A stretch of DNA of 64,000 nucleotides, taken from positions 186,001 to 250,000 of the forward strand of contig JBMNFI010000001.1 of the NCBI GenBank assembly GCA_050949225.1. The letters run 5' to 3'. The translations under genes and the position numbers were made by a program. Below, piece by piece: positions 43,293 to 51,121 of the stretch. Origin of the DNA: JBMNFI01 sp050949225 (lineage in GTDB: Bacteria; Bacillota; Dehalobacteriia; UBA4068). How positions within the stretch are numbered: the first letter of the stretch is position 1; each line of letters starts with the position of its first letter. The notes under the pieces were generated by a model. The model ran no database searches, was not told where the DNA came from, and was given only the letters and a program-made list of their open reading frames with translations.

Positions 43293-44420
43293 TTATGATT
43301 TATCAATTATTTCCTCTGCCTCACAGCTGTTTAATTCTTGTTCAGCTAATCCCGTCTGTAGCTCCAGCGTATCTTCCATATTTTCTTCTTTAAAAGCTAC
43401 TAAACGACTGTAAATAACCGCAAAAAGCAATTTTAAGGCGGCTGTCACCGGTACGGCAAGCACCATACCTAAAATACCGAACCAATGGCCGGCAGCTAAG
43501 ACCACAAAAATAATTGTCAAAGGATGCAAGCCGGTACGAGAGCCAATTACTTTCGGCGATAAAATAAAAGATTCAAATTGTTGAATCGCCCCCAAAACTA
43601 TTAATGTATATAGCGCTAATGTCGGGCTTTCTACCAAAGCAAAAGCCATAGAAACAGCAATGGCAAAAAATGAACCAAAGTATGGAATCAAATTAAAAAT
43701 ACCCACTATTACACCTAAAACAAGTGCATAAGGCACTCCTAAAAAGGCCAAAGCGATTCCGGATAAAATACCTACAATGGCAGCGACGAATAAATAACCG
43801 TAAATAAATTGACGCACTATATAGTTAATGTCAGCGGAAATACGTAATATTTCGGGGCGCTCTTTGGGCGGTAAAAAAGCAATGAAACGTTTTTTAAATT
43901 CTTTTTTATCACGCAGCATATAAAAACTTAAAATAGGCGCAAAAACAAAGGCGATCAGCGAAGAGCCCCAATTTTCTCCGGTTTTTGCCAGATCATTCAG
44001 CAAGTTTTTTATATAATCAGTAACTTTTATCGCCAATTCATCAGCGGAAAAAGGCAGTTCACTATTAGGAAATAAATTATTAAAAAAAACCTCTCCCTCT
44101 TTGATAAATTCCGGCACAGAATTTATCAGGGTATCTATTTCATTGATTACATGCGGTAAGACAAATACTGCTAAAGCATAAAAACCAATTAAAATATACA
44201 AATAAACAATTGTCACCGACCAACCTACAGGTACACCCTTTTTACCCAAAGCAGTCACAGCAGGCGCAATAAAATAAGCCAAAAATAGACCCAGAACAAA
44301 AGGCAAAACAGCCGCTCTTGCCGACCAAGCCAACATAATTATTACTGCAACAATAATAATTATGCAGATATTAATAATAGCCTTTCTTGATTTAAACTTA
44401 GAGTTAAACTTAAAGGTCAA
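43293..44420 (-). CDS. AI-2E family transporter (YrrI-like permease)
   Basis: The membrane protein of about 375 residues has roughly eight hydrophobic segments, with the family motifs GIFNLIPYFGSFFAI and SPKVIGSRTGLHPLTIIFVVLAAGHWFGILGMVLAVP. Members export various substrates, and the AI-2 role of TqsA does not apply to all. It precedes alaS as yrrI does in B. subtilis. I use TTG 44420, six bases after AAAGGAGA; the upstream ATG at 44456 lacks a site. Confidence 0.9.
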   Translation of the reverse strand: MTFKFNSKFKSRKAIINICIIIIVAVIIMLAWSARAAVLPFVLGLFLAYFIAPAVTALGKKGVPVGWSVTIVYLYILIGFYALAVFVLPHVINEIDTLINSVPEFIKEGEVFFNNLFPNSELPFSADELAIKVTDYIKNLLNDLAKTGENWGSSLIAFVFAPILSFYMLRDKKEFKKRFIAFLPPKERPEILRISADINYIVRQFIYGYLFVAAIVGILSGIALAFLGVPYALVLGVIVGIFNLIPYFGSFFAIAVSMAFALVESPTLALYTLIVLGAIQQFESFILSPKVIGSRTGLHPLTIIFVVLAAGHWFGILGMVLAVPVTAALKLLFAVIYSRLVAFKEENMEDTLELQTGLAEQELNSCEAEEIIDKS

Positions 44421-44460
44421 AATAAGTCTCCTTTCGCCTGCTACATAATTATACATATGT

Positions 44461-44484
44461 AAAGGGCCGGTGTACCGACCCTTT
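44461..44484 (-). terminator. Hairpin after the small membrane protein gene
   Basis: On the minus strand AAAGGGTCGGT pairs with ACCGGCCCTTT (one T-G wobble), loop AC. The following T run is short, so termination may be weak. Confidence 0.5.
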
Positions 44485-44533
44485 TATCAAACTGCATAAC
44501 ATTTTTTATTTGAACAGTTAGATCGATCACTTG

Positions 44534-44734
44534 TTAATACATTTTACGAGCTAGTTCATCACCAAAAGCGCTGATCATATGCCCGGCATTTCTAGCGGTA
44601 GAACTGGTGAATCTGGCAGCTTTTCGTTTCATATGACGCATTTTTCCATGGGAGATATTTCTTTTTACCACACCGGCTGTAACTAATCCGGCAACACCGC
44701 CGAGAACAATCCATGGTACGGGACTTCTGTGCAT
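44534..44734 (-). CDS. Small membrane-associated hypothetical protein
   Basis: A protein of about 66 residues with a glycine-rich hydrophobic segment (VPWIVLGGVAGLVTAGVV, residues 5-22) followed by a strongly basic stretch (KMRHMKRKAARF). It resembles the small single-helix proteins found near yrrI/alaS in Firmicutes (for example YrzQ-like), but I cannot name a family with certainty. ATG 44734 lies well after GGAGGTGA; an in-frame ATG five codons earlier overlaps that site. Confidence 0.65.
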   Translation of the reverse strand: MHRSPVPWIVLGGVAGLVTAGVVKRNISHGKMRHMKRKAARFTSSTARNAGHMISAFGDELARKMY

Positions 44735-44823
44735 TAATTTCACCTCCATTCTGCAAAAAAATTCATTTATTCCTTGTTATTTTGCCTCAATTTGTTCCCT
44801 TGATACCAGGCAGAATTTTGCAA

Positions 44824-45300
44824 TCAGCATAAAGGATCCTGATGAAAAACTCCTTCCACAAAATTATTGCCTTTTTGACGCACATTTTGCCATGGTATAA
44901 AATCACGGCGTTTGTGTAAATCTCCCACAAGACCAACTGAAACTTCCAGACCGGAAACCATGCCATTTTTTATTAAAACATCAGCTATCGTACCCTTATC
45001 CTCACCTTTATTGCTTAACAGCTTACTGCCCAGCCAATTATTTTCCAGTAAAGTAGTGCTATCTTTTCTTAAACGTTTAACATTTGCTTTATTAGGCACA
45101 TAAACACCCTTTTTACTTAAAAGTTTAATATTTTCCATTTTGATAAAAAAACTTTTTTGCCACATACCGGGATCAGTCACCACCAAACCTAAAACCTGTC
45201 CGCTTTGATCATCTATAATCAGGTCTCGTACTCTGCCCACGTATTCCTTCTTTCTTCCTGCCGATACTGTCAATCCTCGAATTTCTCTGCCCTTTAACAA
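44824..45300 (-). CDS. PRC-barrel domain protein (YrrD-like)
   Basis: Two PRC-barrel-like repeats are seen in about 158 residues: GREIRGLTVSAGRKKEYVGRVRDLII with VLGLVV, and GSKLLSNKGEDKGTIADVLIKNG with GLEVS. B. subtilis has a comparable protein, YrrD, in the same neighbourhood. Function is unknown, perhaps RNA or envelope related. I place the start at TTG 45300 behind AGAGGTGA rather than at the upstream TTG at 45333. Confidence 0.82.
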   Translation of the reverse strand: MLKGREIRGLTVSAGRKKEYVGRVRDLIIDDQSGQVLGLVVTDPGMWQKSFFIKMENIKLLSKKGVYVPNKANVKRLRKDSTTLLENNWLGSKLLSNKGEDKGTIADVLIKNGMVSGLEVSVGLVGDLHKRRDFIPWQNVRQKGNNFVEGVFHQDPLC

Positions 45301-45341
45301 AATATCACCTCTTTTTAGTTTAGTATTTCCCAAAAAAACAA

Positions 45342-45380
45342 AAAAATAGCTCTTTTCCGCTTGCGAAAAGAACTATTTTT
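45342..45380 (-). terminator. Intrinsic terminator after iscU
   Basis: The stem AAAAATAG-TCTTTTC / GAAAAGA-CTATTTTT (one mismatch) is followed on the minus strand by a T-rich run. Confidence 0.8.
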
Positions 45381-45450
45381 GAGAATTTTTGATAATTTTG
45401 TAGAATTTTTATCTGCTTAATTAATCGGCCATAACCCCTAAGACCTGTGC

Positions 45451-45825
45451 TTATTTTTGAGAATTTTTAGACTCATAATCTTCAATAGCCGCCAGAAGTG
45501 CATCCGCCGCCAGTACCGAACAGTGAACCTTTTCTTTTGGCAGGCCGTCCAATTCTTGAACAATTGAGTCGGTGGTAATTTTTTTAGCTTCTGCCAAAGT
45601 TTTGCCCTTAGCCATTTCCGTTAAAATGCTGCTGGAAGCAATGGCTGCAGCACAACCAAAGGTCTTAAATCTGATGTCTTTGATAATATCATCTTCAACA
45701 TCCAAATAAATAAAAGTAGTGTCACCACAACTGGCGCTTTGTTTTTTACCAACAGCAGATTTGTTTATATCATCTCCGATGTTACGTGGATTATTAAAAT
45801 GGTCTAATACTTTTTCACTATACAT
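45451..45825 (-). CDS. iscU: Iron-sulfur cluster scaffold protein IscU/NifU-like
   Basis: The 124-residue scaffold has YSEKVLDHFNNPRNIG at the N-terminus and the three cluster cysteines in SASCGD, KTFGCAAAIASSS and KVHCSVLAADAL. It assembles 2Fe-2S or 4Fe-4S clusters received from a cysteine desulfurase. That desulfurase (iscS) and the mnmA and cymR genes that often lie between rarA and yrrD in Firmicutes are absent here. Its last codons are duplicated 78 bases downstream. Confidence 0.93.
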   Translation of the reverse strand: MYSEKVLDHFNNPRNIGDDINKSAVGKKQSASCGDTTFIYLDVEDDIIKDIRFKTFGCAAAIASSSILTEMAKGKTLAEAKKITTDSIVQELDGLPKEKVHCSVLAADALLAAIEDYESKNSQK

Positions 45826-45926
45826 CTTATTACCCTCCTCTTTGTCAGCTTTTTATAACTCTATCTCTCTTAAAACATAGTATTTTAGTTGGTTTTATTT
45901 TATCATCTACTATAATCTTTGTCAAT

Positions 45927-45948
45927 ATTAAGCATCTATTAAGCATCT
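45927..45948 (-). repeat. 11-bp perfect tandem duplication across the rarA stop codon
   Basis: ATTAAGCATCT occurs at 45927-45937 and 45938-45948 on the plus strand. The rarA stop (complement of 45939-45941) lies at the start of the second copy. Confidence 0.92.
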
Positions 45949-47270
45949 TTTTTGCGCCATTGATGCAATCTTTGTTTTATCTCTCGTTCAAAGCCACGAT
46001 CATTGGGCCTATAATATTTCCTATCCTTGATGCTCTCCGGTAAATAATCCTGCACAACAAAAGAATCTGCAAAATCATGAACATATTTATAGCCTTGTCC
46101 ATGCCCCAATTTTTTGGCCCCCGGGTAATTAGCATCTTTTAAATGCTTAGGAACCTCAGAAACAATACCTTTTTCTAAATCTGCCAAAGCCTCATCGATT
46201 GCCAGATAGGCTGAATTGGATTTAGGAGCGCAAGACAGATAAATAACTGCTTCTGCCAGGGGGATTCTCGCTTCCGGCCAACCAACATTTTTGGAAACTT
46301 CCATCGCCGCCACAGCCACACTCAGAGCCTGCGGATCAGCAAGTCCCACATCTTCAGCCGCTAAAATCAGGATTCTTCTGGCGATAAATTCCGGTTTTTC
46401 ACCGGCTTTTATCATGCGAGCTAACCAATGCAAAGCAGCATCAGGATCACTGCCCCGCATACTTTTAATAAAAGCCGAGGCAATATTATAATGCTGATCA
46501 CCGTCTTTATCATAATTTTTCAAGGGACTTTGAATGCTTTCAGCTACCAACTTTTTATCAATTGTTTTCAGCCCGTCAGCTGTTGTCGGCGCCGTCAAAA
46601 CCGCCATCTCTAAAGCATTATAGGCATTACGAGCATCGCCCTCTGCCATCTGCGCTAAATACAATAAAACCTCATCTGTTGCCTCCACTTGCAGCTCACC
46701 TAGACCATGGTGTTTGTCCGTAAGCGCCTTGCGTAATAGTTTTTGGATGTTTTCTGCCGACAACCTTTGCAACTCAAAAATACGCGAACGTGACAAAAGA
46801 GCACTGTTTACCTCAAAATAAGGGTTTTCAGTAGTAGCACCAATTAAAACGATTGTACCCTCCTCCACCGCAGGTAATAAGGCATCTTGCTGGGCTTTAT
46901 TAAAACGATGTATTTCATCTATAAACAAAATAGTACGTTTACTGTATAAACGCACATCTTCTGTGGCCGTTTTTATAAGCTCACGCAACTGTGAAACGCC
47001 TGTATAAACTGCGGAAACAGCGGCAAAAACAGATTCTGTACTTTGGGCAATTATTTGAGCTAAAGTGGTTTTACCGCAACCGGGTGGCCCATACAAAATG
47101 ATCGAGGACAACTGATCTGCTTCAATCATCCTTCGCAGCAGCTTGCCTTCACCCAGTATATGCTCTTGACCTAAAAAATCATCTAAATTTTGCGGACGCA
47201 TTCGAGCAGCCAAAGGTGCCTTTTGTCGCTGAAAATTTTCTTGATTGACAGAGAATAAATCATTCATCAT
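45939..47270 (-). CDS. rarA: Replication-associated recombination protein A (RarA/MgsA)
   Basis: The 443-residue AAA+ protein begins LAARMRPQNLDDFLGQEHILG, with Walker A GPPGCGKTTL, Walker B LFIDEIHRFNKAQQDALLP and sensor motif IGATTENPYFEV. The C-terminal MgsA domain contains MRGSDPDAALHWLARM. It acts at stalled replication forks. The start is one of two adjacent ATG codons without a strong ribosome binding site. Thioredoxin and tcdA lie upstream on the same strand. Confidence 0.95.
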   Translation of the reverse strand: MMNDLFSVNQENFQRQKAPLAARMRPQNLDDFLGQEHILGEGKLLRRMIEADQLSSIILYGPPGCGKTTLAQIIAQSTESVFAAVSAVYTGVSQLRELIKTATEDVRLYSKRTILFIDEIHRFNKAQQDALLPAVEEGTIVLIGATTENPYFEVNSALLSRSRIFELQRLSAENIQKLLRKALTDKHHGLGELQVEATDEVLLYLAQMAEGDARNAYNALEMAVLTAPTTADGLKTIDKKLVAESIQSPLKNYDKDGDQHYNIASAFIKSMRGSDPDAALHWLARMIKAGEKPEFIARRILILAAEDVGLADPQALSVAVAAMEVSKNVGWPEARIPLAEAVIYLSCAPKSNSAYLAIDEALADLEKGIVSEVPKHLKDANYPGAKKLGHGQGYKYVHDFADSFVVQDYLPESIKDRKYYRPNDRGFEREIKQRLHQWRKKDA

Positions 47271-47330
47271 TCATTATCCTAACCTACACTATCCTCACTT
47301 ACTTAACTCTCACCTGACAACAACTTAGAA

Positions 47331-47651
47331 TCAGCCCAAATAATCTTTAAAAACATCTTCCAAGTCCTCCAGATCCACATAACCCACGATTTCTCCTTGG
47401 CGCTCGCCATCTTTAAAAACCATGGTAGTGGGAACACCGCTGACACCATATTTAACAGCCAACTCCATATTAGACTGCGTATTTACTTCACCAACAATCA
47501 GCTTATCGGCATATTTTTCTGCAAATTCAGCCACCACCGGGCTCATCATTTTACAAGGATAGCAGCCCTCCGACCAAAATTTAACGATCACGGCTTGAGA
47601 AGCTTCTAAAACTTCGGTTTGAAAGTTTTCTTCGGTAAATGTTTTTAACAT
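47331..47651 (-). CDS. trxA: Thioredoxin-like protein with CYPC active site
   Basis: The 106-residue thioredoxin fold has the redox centre as SEGCYPCKMMSP, CYPC instead of the classical CGPC, then VSGVPTTMVFKDGE with the cis-proline and IVGYVDLEDLEDV at the end. It should reduce disulfides in the cytoplasm. The altered dipeptide would change its redox potential. It is followed by rarA and preceded 12 bases by tcdA. Confidence 0.9.
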   Translation of the reverse strand: MLKTFTEENFQTEVLEASQAVIVKFWSEGCYPCKMMSPVVAEFAEKYADKLIVGEVNTQSNMELAVKYGVSGVPTTMVFKDGERQGEIVGYVDLEDLEDVFKDYLG

Positions 47652-47663
47652 AGTTATTCTCCT

Positions 47664-48446
47664 TTATTTGGAATTTTTTATAGGAATATTCAAAACGTCC
47701 CTAATTACCACAGAGGCTAAAAACAGTCCGGCACAACCGGGGACAAAAATAATACTAGACGGCACAAGCTTGCCTTTTTCTTTCAGCAGCTCTTCTCTTT
47801 TTGTTTTTTCTTTACTATAAACAACACGCACACCTTTAGAAATGCCATGTTTTTTTAATTCTTGTCGTACCACCCGTGCCAAAGGACAGGCGGAAGTGCG
47901 GCTGATATCTGATATTTCCATACTTTCCGGCGATAGCTTATTGCCTGTTCCCATACAGGATACCAAAGGAATATCATGTTCCTTGGCATAAAGGATCAGA
48001 GCAATTTTCCCCTCTACGGAATCTATGGTGTCAACCAGATAATCGGCATTTTCAACAATCTCTGCTACATTATTTTTATCAATAAACTCTGTTTTTATGA
48101 ATATGCGGCAAGCGGGATTGATATCTTTGATCCGTTGGGCCATCGCCTCCACCTTATATTCACCAACTGTGCTCAAAAGAGCCGGAATTTGACGATTGAT
48201 ATTAGAAAGACTAATCCGATCAAAATCAACCAAAGTTAAAAAGCCCACACTTGATCTGGCCAAGGCCTCTGCAGCATAAGAACCAACTCCACCCAATCCG
48301 CAAATCACCACATGTGTATCTTCCAAAGTTTTCAAGGCTTCGGCGCCAATTAAAGCTTTGGTACGGGTTTTGGTTTCTTTTATCATCTCTCCGGTAAAAT
48401 CATTTACTGTTTCGGTAAATAACTGTTTTGTCAATGTCATCACCAT
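47664..48446 (-). CDS. tcdA: tRNA threonylcarbamoyladenosine dehydratase TcdA
   Basis: This E1-like ATPase of about 260 residues converts t6A37 to its cyclic form. It has VVICGLGGVGSYAAEALARSSVG, VDFDRISLSNINRQ, DTIDSVEGK and a late SSIIFVPGCAGL. The first about 20 residues (MVMTLTKQLFTETVNDFTGE) are not usual for the family, and an internal ATG at about residue 21 behind GGAGAG would give the normal start MIKETKTRTKALIG. I keep the longer version as the safer bound. Confidence 0.93.
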   Translation of the reverse strand: MVMTLTKQLFTETVNDFTGEMIKETKTRTKALIGAEALKTLEDTHVVICGLGGVGSYAAEALARSSVGFLTLVDFDRISLSNINRQIPALLSTVGEYKVEAMAQRIKDINPACRIFIKTEFIDKNNVAEIVENADYLVDTIDSVEGKIALILYAKEHDIPLVSCMGTGNKLSPESMEISDISRTSACPLARVVRQELKKHGISKGVRVVYSKEKTKREELLKEKGKLVPSSIIFVPGCAGLFLASVVIRDVLNIPIKNSK

Positions 48447-48469
48447 TCTTTTTATTTAGACTTGAAGGT

Positions 48470-48517
48470 TATTTTTTACGTTGGCTATTTTTTACGTTGA
48501 CTATTTTTTACGTTGAC
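48470..48517 (-). repeat. Three 16-bp tandem repeats at the end of the RluD-family gene
   Basis: The unit TATTTTTTACGTTGGC/GAC is present at 48470-48485, 48486-48501 and 48502-48517 on the plus strand, with one variable base. The stop codon (complement of 48501-48503) is at the junction of the second and third copies, so the first two copies are noncoding. Confidence 0.92.
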
Positions 48518-49433
48518 TTTGGATAAATTCTTTAAAATAAGGGGGCAATTGACTCGTAAATTCCAACCATTTATCACTTATCGGATGCCTAAACCCTAAC
48601 TCTTTAGCGTGCAGCAGCTGACCATTTAACTTTAGAGCGGATCTGCGGGGACCATATAAAAGATCACCTGCTACCGGATGACCAAGATATGCCATATGCA
48701 CCCTAATCTGATGCGTGCGACCCGTCTTGAGCTGCAGTTGAGTATAGGTAAATTGTGAAAACCGCTCCAAGACCCGATAATGGGTAATCGCCGGTCGACC
48801 ACTTTGTTTTTGCACCGACATTTTTATGCGCTCTTTTCGGTGGCGGGCAAGAGGCGCCTCCACAATTCCCGCCGGCTCCGCTATTACGCCATGTAGCACC
48901 GCGTGATAAAGACGTTTGATTTCCTGGTTTTTCCATTGCCGGTTTAAGCCAAGATGGGCAGCATCATTTTTTGCCACGACCAGTAATCCCGAGGTGTCTT
49001 TATCAAGTCGATGAACTATTCCGGGACGCAAGGCTCCGCCAACACCGGAAAGGCTTTGACAATGATAAAGCAATGCATTAACCAGGGTTTTTTCATGATG
49101 ACCGGTTGCCGGATGCACCACCATGCCTTGCGGTTTATTAATTACCAACAGGTCTTGATCCTCGTAAATAATATCTAAAACCATTTTTTCCGGTTCAAGA
49201 TTTACTTCCGTCTGCCCCGGTATGGTAATGCTGATTTCTTCGCCGCCTTTTATTTCCCGACTGACCTTTACTGTTTGGCCATCGACCAAAATTAATCCTT
49301 TTTGCAGCAACATTTTTATTTGCGAACGAGATAAATCGGGCAGCTCTTGCGCCAGATAAGCGTCAAGTCTTTTCCCTTGTTCCACGGCAATAATGGTTTT
49401 TGTTTCGGCGTTATCCTTGTTTTTTTTAGTCAT
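48501..49433 (-). CDS. rluD: RluA/RluD-family 23S rRNA pseudouridine synthase
   Basis: The 310-residue protein has an N-terminal S4 RNA-binding domain (RLDAYLAQELPDLSRSQIKMLLQKGLI) and the catalytic core with GIVHRLDKDTSGLLVVAK, which holds the active-site Asp. GRTHQIRVHMAYLGHPVAGDLLYG follows. Substrate uridines for the lspA-linked Gram-positive enzymes (YlyB type) are not established by sequence. Its start overlaps lspA by 8 bases, as in most Firmicutes. Confidence 0.93.
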   Translation of the reverse strand: MTKKNKDNAETKTIIAVEQGKRLDAYLAQELPDLSRSQIKMLLQKGLILVDGQTVKVSREIKGGEEISITIPGQTEVNLEPEKMVLDIIYEDQDLLVINKPQGMVVHPATGHHEKTLVNALLYHCQSLSGVGGALRPGIVHRLDKDTSGLLVVAKNDAAHLGLNRQWKNQEIKRLYHAVLHGVIAEPAGIVEAPLARHRKERIKMSVQKQSGRPAITHYRVLERFSQFTYTQLQLKTGRTHQIRVHMAYLGHPVAGDLLYGPRRSALKLNGQLLHAKELGFRHPISDKWLEFTSQLPPYFKEFIQSQRKK

Positions 49434-49956
49434 CTGAAGTCGCCTGCTTACATCGGTTTTTTTCTTTTTCCTGTTGAATCAGAGGAAAGATGAGCAGATG
49501 ATAAATAATAATAATCACCGCCAGTACGATAAAACAATCAGCCACATTAAAGATGGCAAAATTAATGATGGTCAAATCGAAAAAATCTATCACGCCACCA
49601 AACAGGAAACGGTCGATTAAATTCCCGGTAGCTCCTGCTACCAAAAAGGCCAAACCAATATCCAATACCAGGTCTTTTTTCACAAACAAATGTCGGAAAA
49701 TCAAAATACCGATTAAAACAGCGATACCAATAATAACAAAAAACCAGCGATAACCTGTTAAAATGCTCCAAGCTGCTCCTTGATTTATAATATAGGTTAA
49801 ATGAAATATTCCGGGAATCACCGGTAGGGATTCCAAATATCCCATATTGGTTTTAACTAAAAATTTAGAAACCTGATCAAGAATAATTCCACCGGAGACA
49901 ATCAACCAAAATATTAAATTTCTTGTCGAATTTTTGACACCTTTTCTTTTGTTCAT
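49426..49956 (-). CDS. lspA: Lipoprotein signal peptidase LspA
   Basis: Signal peptidase II (about 176 residues from ATG 49956) has four membrane segments and the two aspartates in GNLIDRF and FNVADCF, plus LDQVSKFLV near the start. It cleaves prolipoproteins such as the one at 6141-7013. The start is uncertain: ATG 49992 and ATG 49956 both lack a Shine-Dalgarno site. The latter agrees with the usual length; a TATAAT at about 49978-49983 on the minus strand would give a short leader. Confidence 0.93.
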   Translation of the reverse strand: MNKRKGVKNSTRNLIFWLIVSGGIILDQVSKFLVKTNMGYLESLPVIPGIFHLTYIINQGAAWSILTGYRWFFVIIGIAVLIGILIFRHLFVKKDLVLDIGLAFLVAGATGNLIDRFLFGGVIDFFDLTIINFAIFNVADCFIVLAVIIIIYHLLIFPLIQQEKEKNRCKQATSDD

Positions 49957-50025
49957 ATTAATTATTTTATCATAAGCAGCATAAAATTGCATTATAAAAT
50001 TTAATTCTTGTCATATTCATCAAAA

Positions 50026-51000
50026 TTATTTAAAAGAACCGGTCAACAGCGATAGCAGCGCCATACGTGTAGGTAAACCATTGGCAGCCTGCCTGAAATA
50101 CGCTGCGCCTTCATAGCTGTCCAATTCGACAACTATTTCATTTACTCTTGGCAAAGGATGCATAATAATAGCACCCTTTTTAAATAAAGAGCGGTGTTCT
50201 TCGGTCAGAATGAACATATCCTTAACCTTCTCATATTTTTCCAGGTCAACAAAACGCTCTCGCTGTACCCTGGTCATATAGATGATATCGGAATTTTTGA
50301 CCGCATAATTAAGATCATTGACCTCCTCCACCTCAACACCTTTTTCATGCAGTCTTATCATATTTTCCTCCGGCATCGGTAACCTTTCCGGGGAGACTAA
50401 AATCAGTTTTACTTTGTACATGGACAAAGCATCAGCCAAAGAGTGCACCGTGCGACCGTTTTTCAAATCACCCACCAAAGCAATAGTCAAGTTATCAGGT
50501 GTATCCTTTTCTTTGAAAATCGTAAACATATCTAAAATAGCTTGTGTCGGATGCTGACTTCCCCCGTCACCGGCATTAATAACCGGTTTTTCAGAAGCTT
50601 GAGCGATTTCAAAGCGTGAATCCTTTAAGGGGCTGCGGCAGACCACAATATCTGCATAATTATCCACAACTTTAATGGTATCATACATCGTCTCACCCTT
50701 AGCGATTGAAGAGGTCTGCGCATCTAAGGACTCTGTAACGGTAAAAACCTGTCCTCCTAAACGCATCATCGCCGCTTCAAAAGACAAGCGTGTTCGTGTA
50801 CTGGGCTCAAAAAATAATGAGGCCATGATCTTGATCTCCATATCACGAATATGTTTACCATGAGCCATCCGCTCTTCATAACAATAAGCGGCATAAAGGA
50901 TTGCCTCCAGCTCTTCTCGGGAAAATTGGGCAATATCCAAAACATCTTGATTCTTAAAGGAATTAAGTAATTCTCTGGATGGAGTAGCAAGATTTATCAT
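50026..51000 (-). CDS. pyrB: Aspartate carbamoyltransferase catalytic subunit
   Basis: PyrB (324 residues from ATG 51000) makes carbamoyl aspartate in pyrimidine synthesis. It has the carbamoyl phosphate motif FFEPSTRTRLSFEAAM, NAGDGGSQHPTQAILD and HPLPRVNEI. The ATG follows AAAAGGAGGAATCAT. Codons before it are open but are unrelated to the family and belong to the leader. No other pyr gene and no pyrI is adjacent, and no PyrR-binding loop was recognised in the 90-base leader. Confidence 0.95.
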   Translation of the reverse strand: MINLATPSRELLNSFKNQDVLDIAQFSREELEAILYAAYCYEERMAHGKHIRDMEIKIMASLFFEPSTRTRLSFEAAMMRLGGQVFTVTESLDAQTSSIAKGETMYDTIKVVDNYADIVVCRSPLKDSRFEIAQASEKPVINAGDGGSQHPTQAILDMFTIFKEKDTPDNLTIALVGDLKNGRTVHSLADALSMYKVKLILVSPERLPMPEENMIRLHEKGVEVEEVNDLNYAVKNSDIIYMTRVQRERFVDLEKYEKVKDMFILTEEHRSLFKKGAIIMHPLPRVNEIVVELDSYEGAAYFRQAANGLPTRMALLSLLTGSFK

Positions 51001-51089
51001 ATGATTCCTCCTTTTGCATAAACATCTATAAGAAACACAGGTAAAAGATGCGGTAGCTTTTTCGTATCTGGCTGAATCTTTGCCGCAAA

Positions 51090-51114
51090 AAAGCGGAACC
51101 AACAGCTCCGCTTT
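51090..51114 (-). terminator. Intrinsic terminator after ileS
   Basis: The stem AAAGCGGA / TCCGCTTT with a 9-base loop is followed on the minus strand by a T run (complement of 51087-51092). Confidence 0.82.
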
Positions 51115-51121
51115 AATTAAT

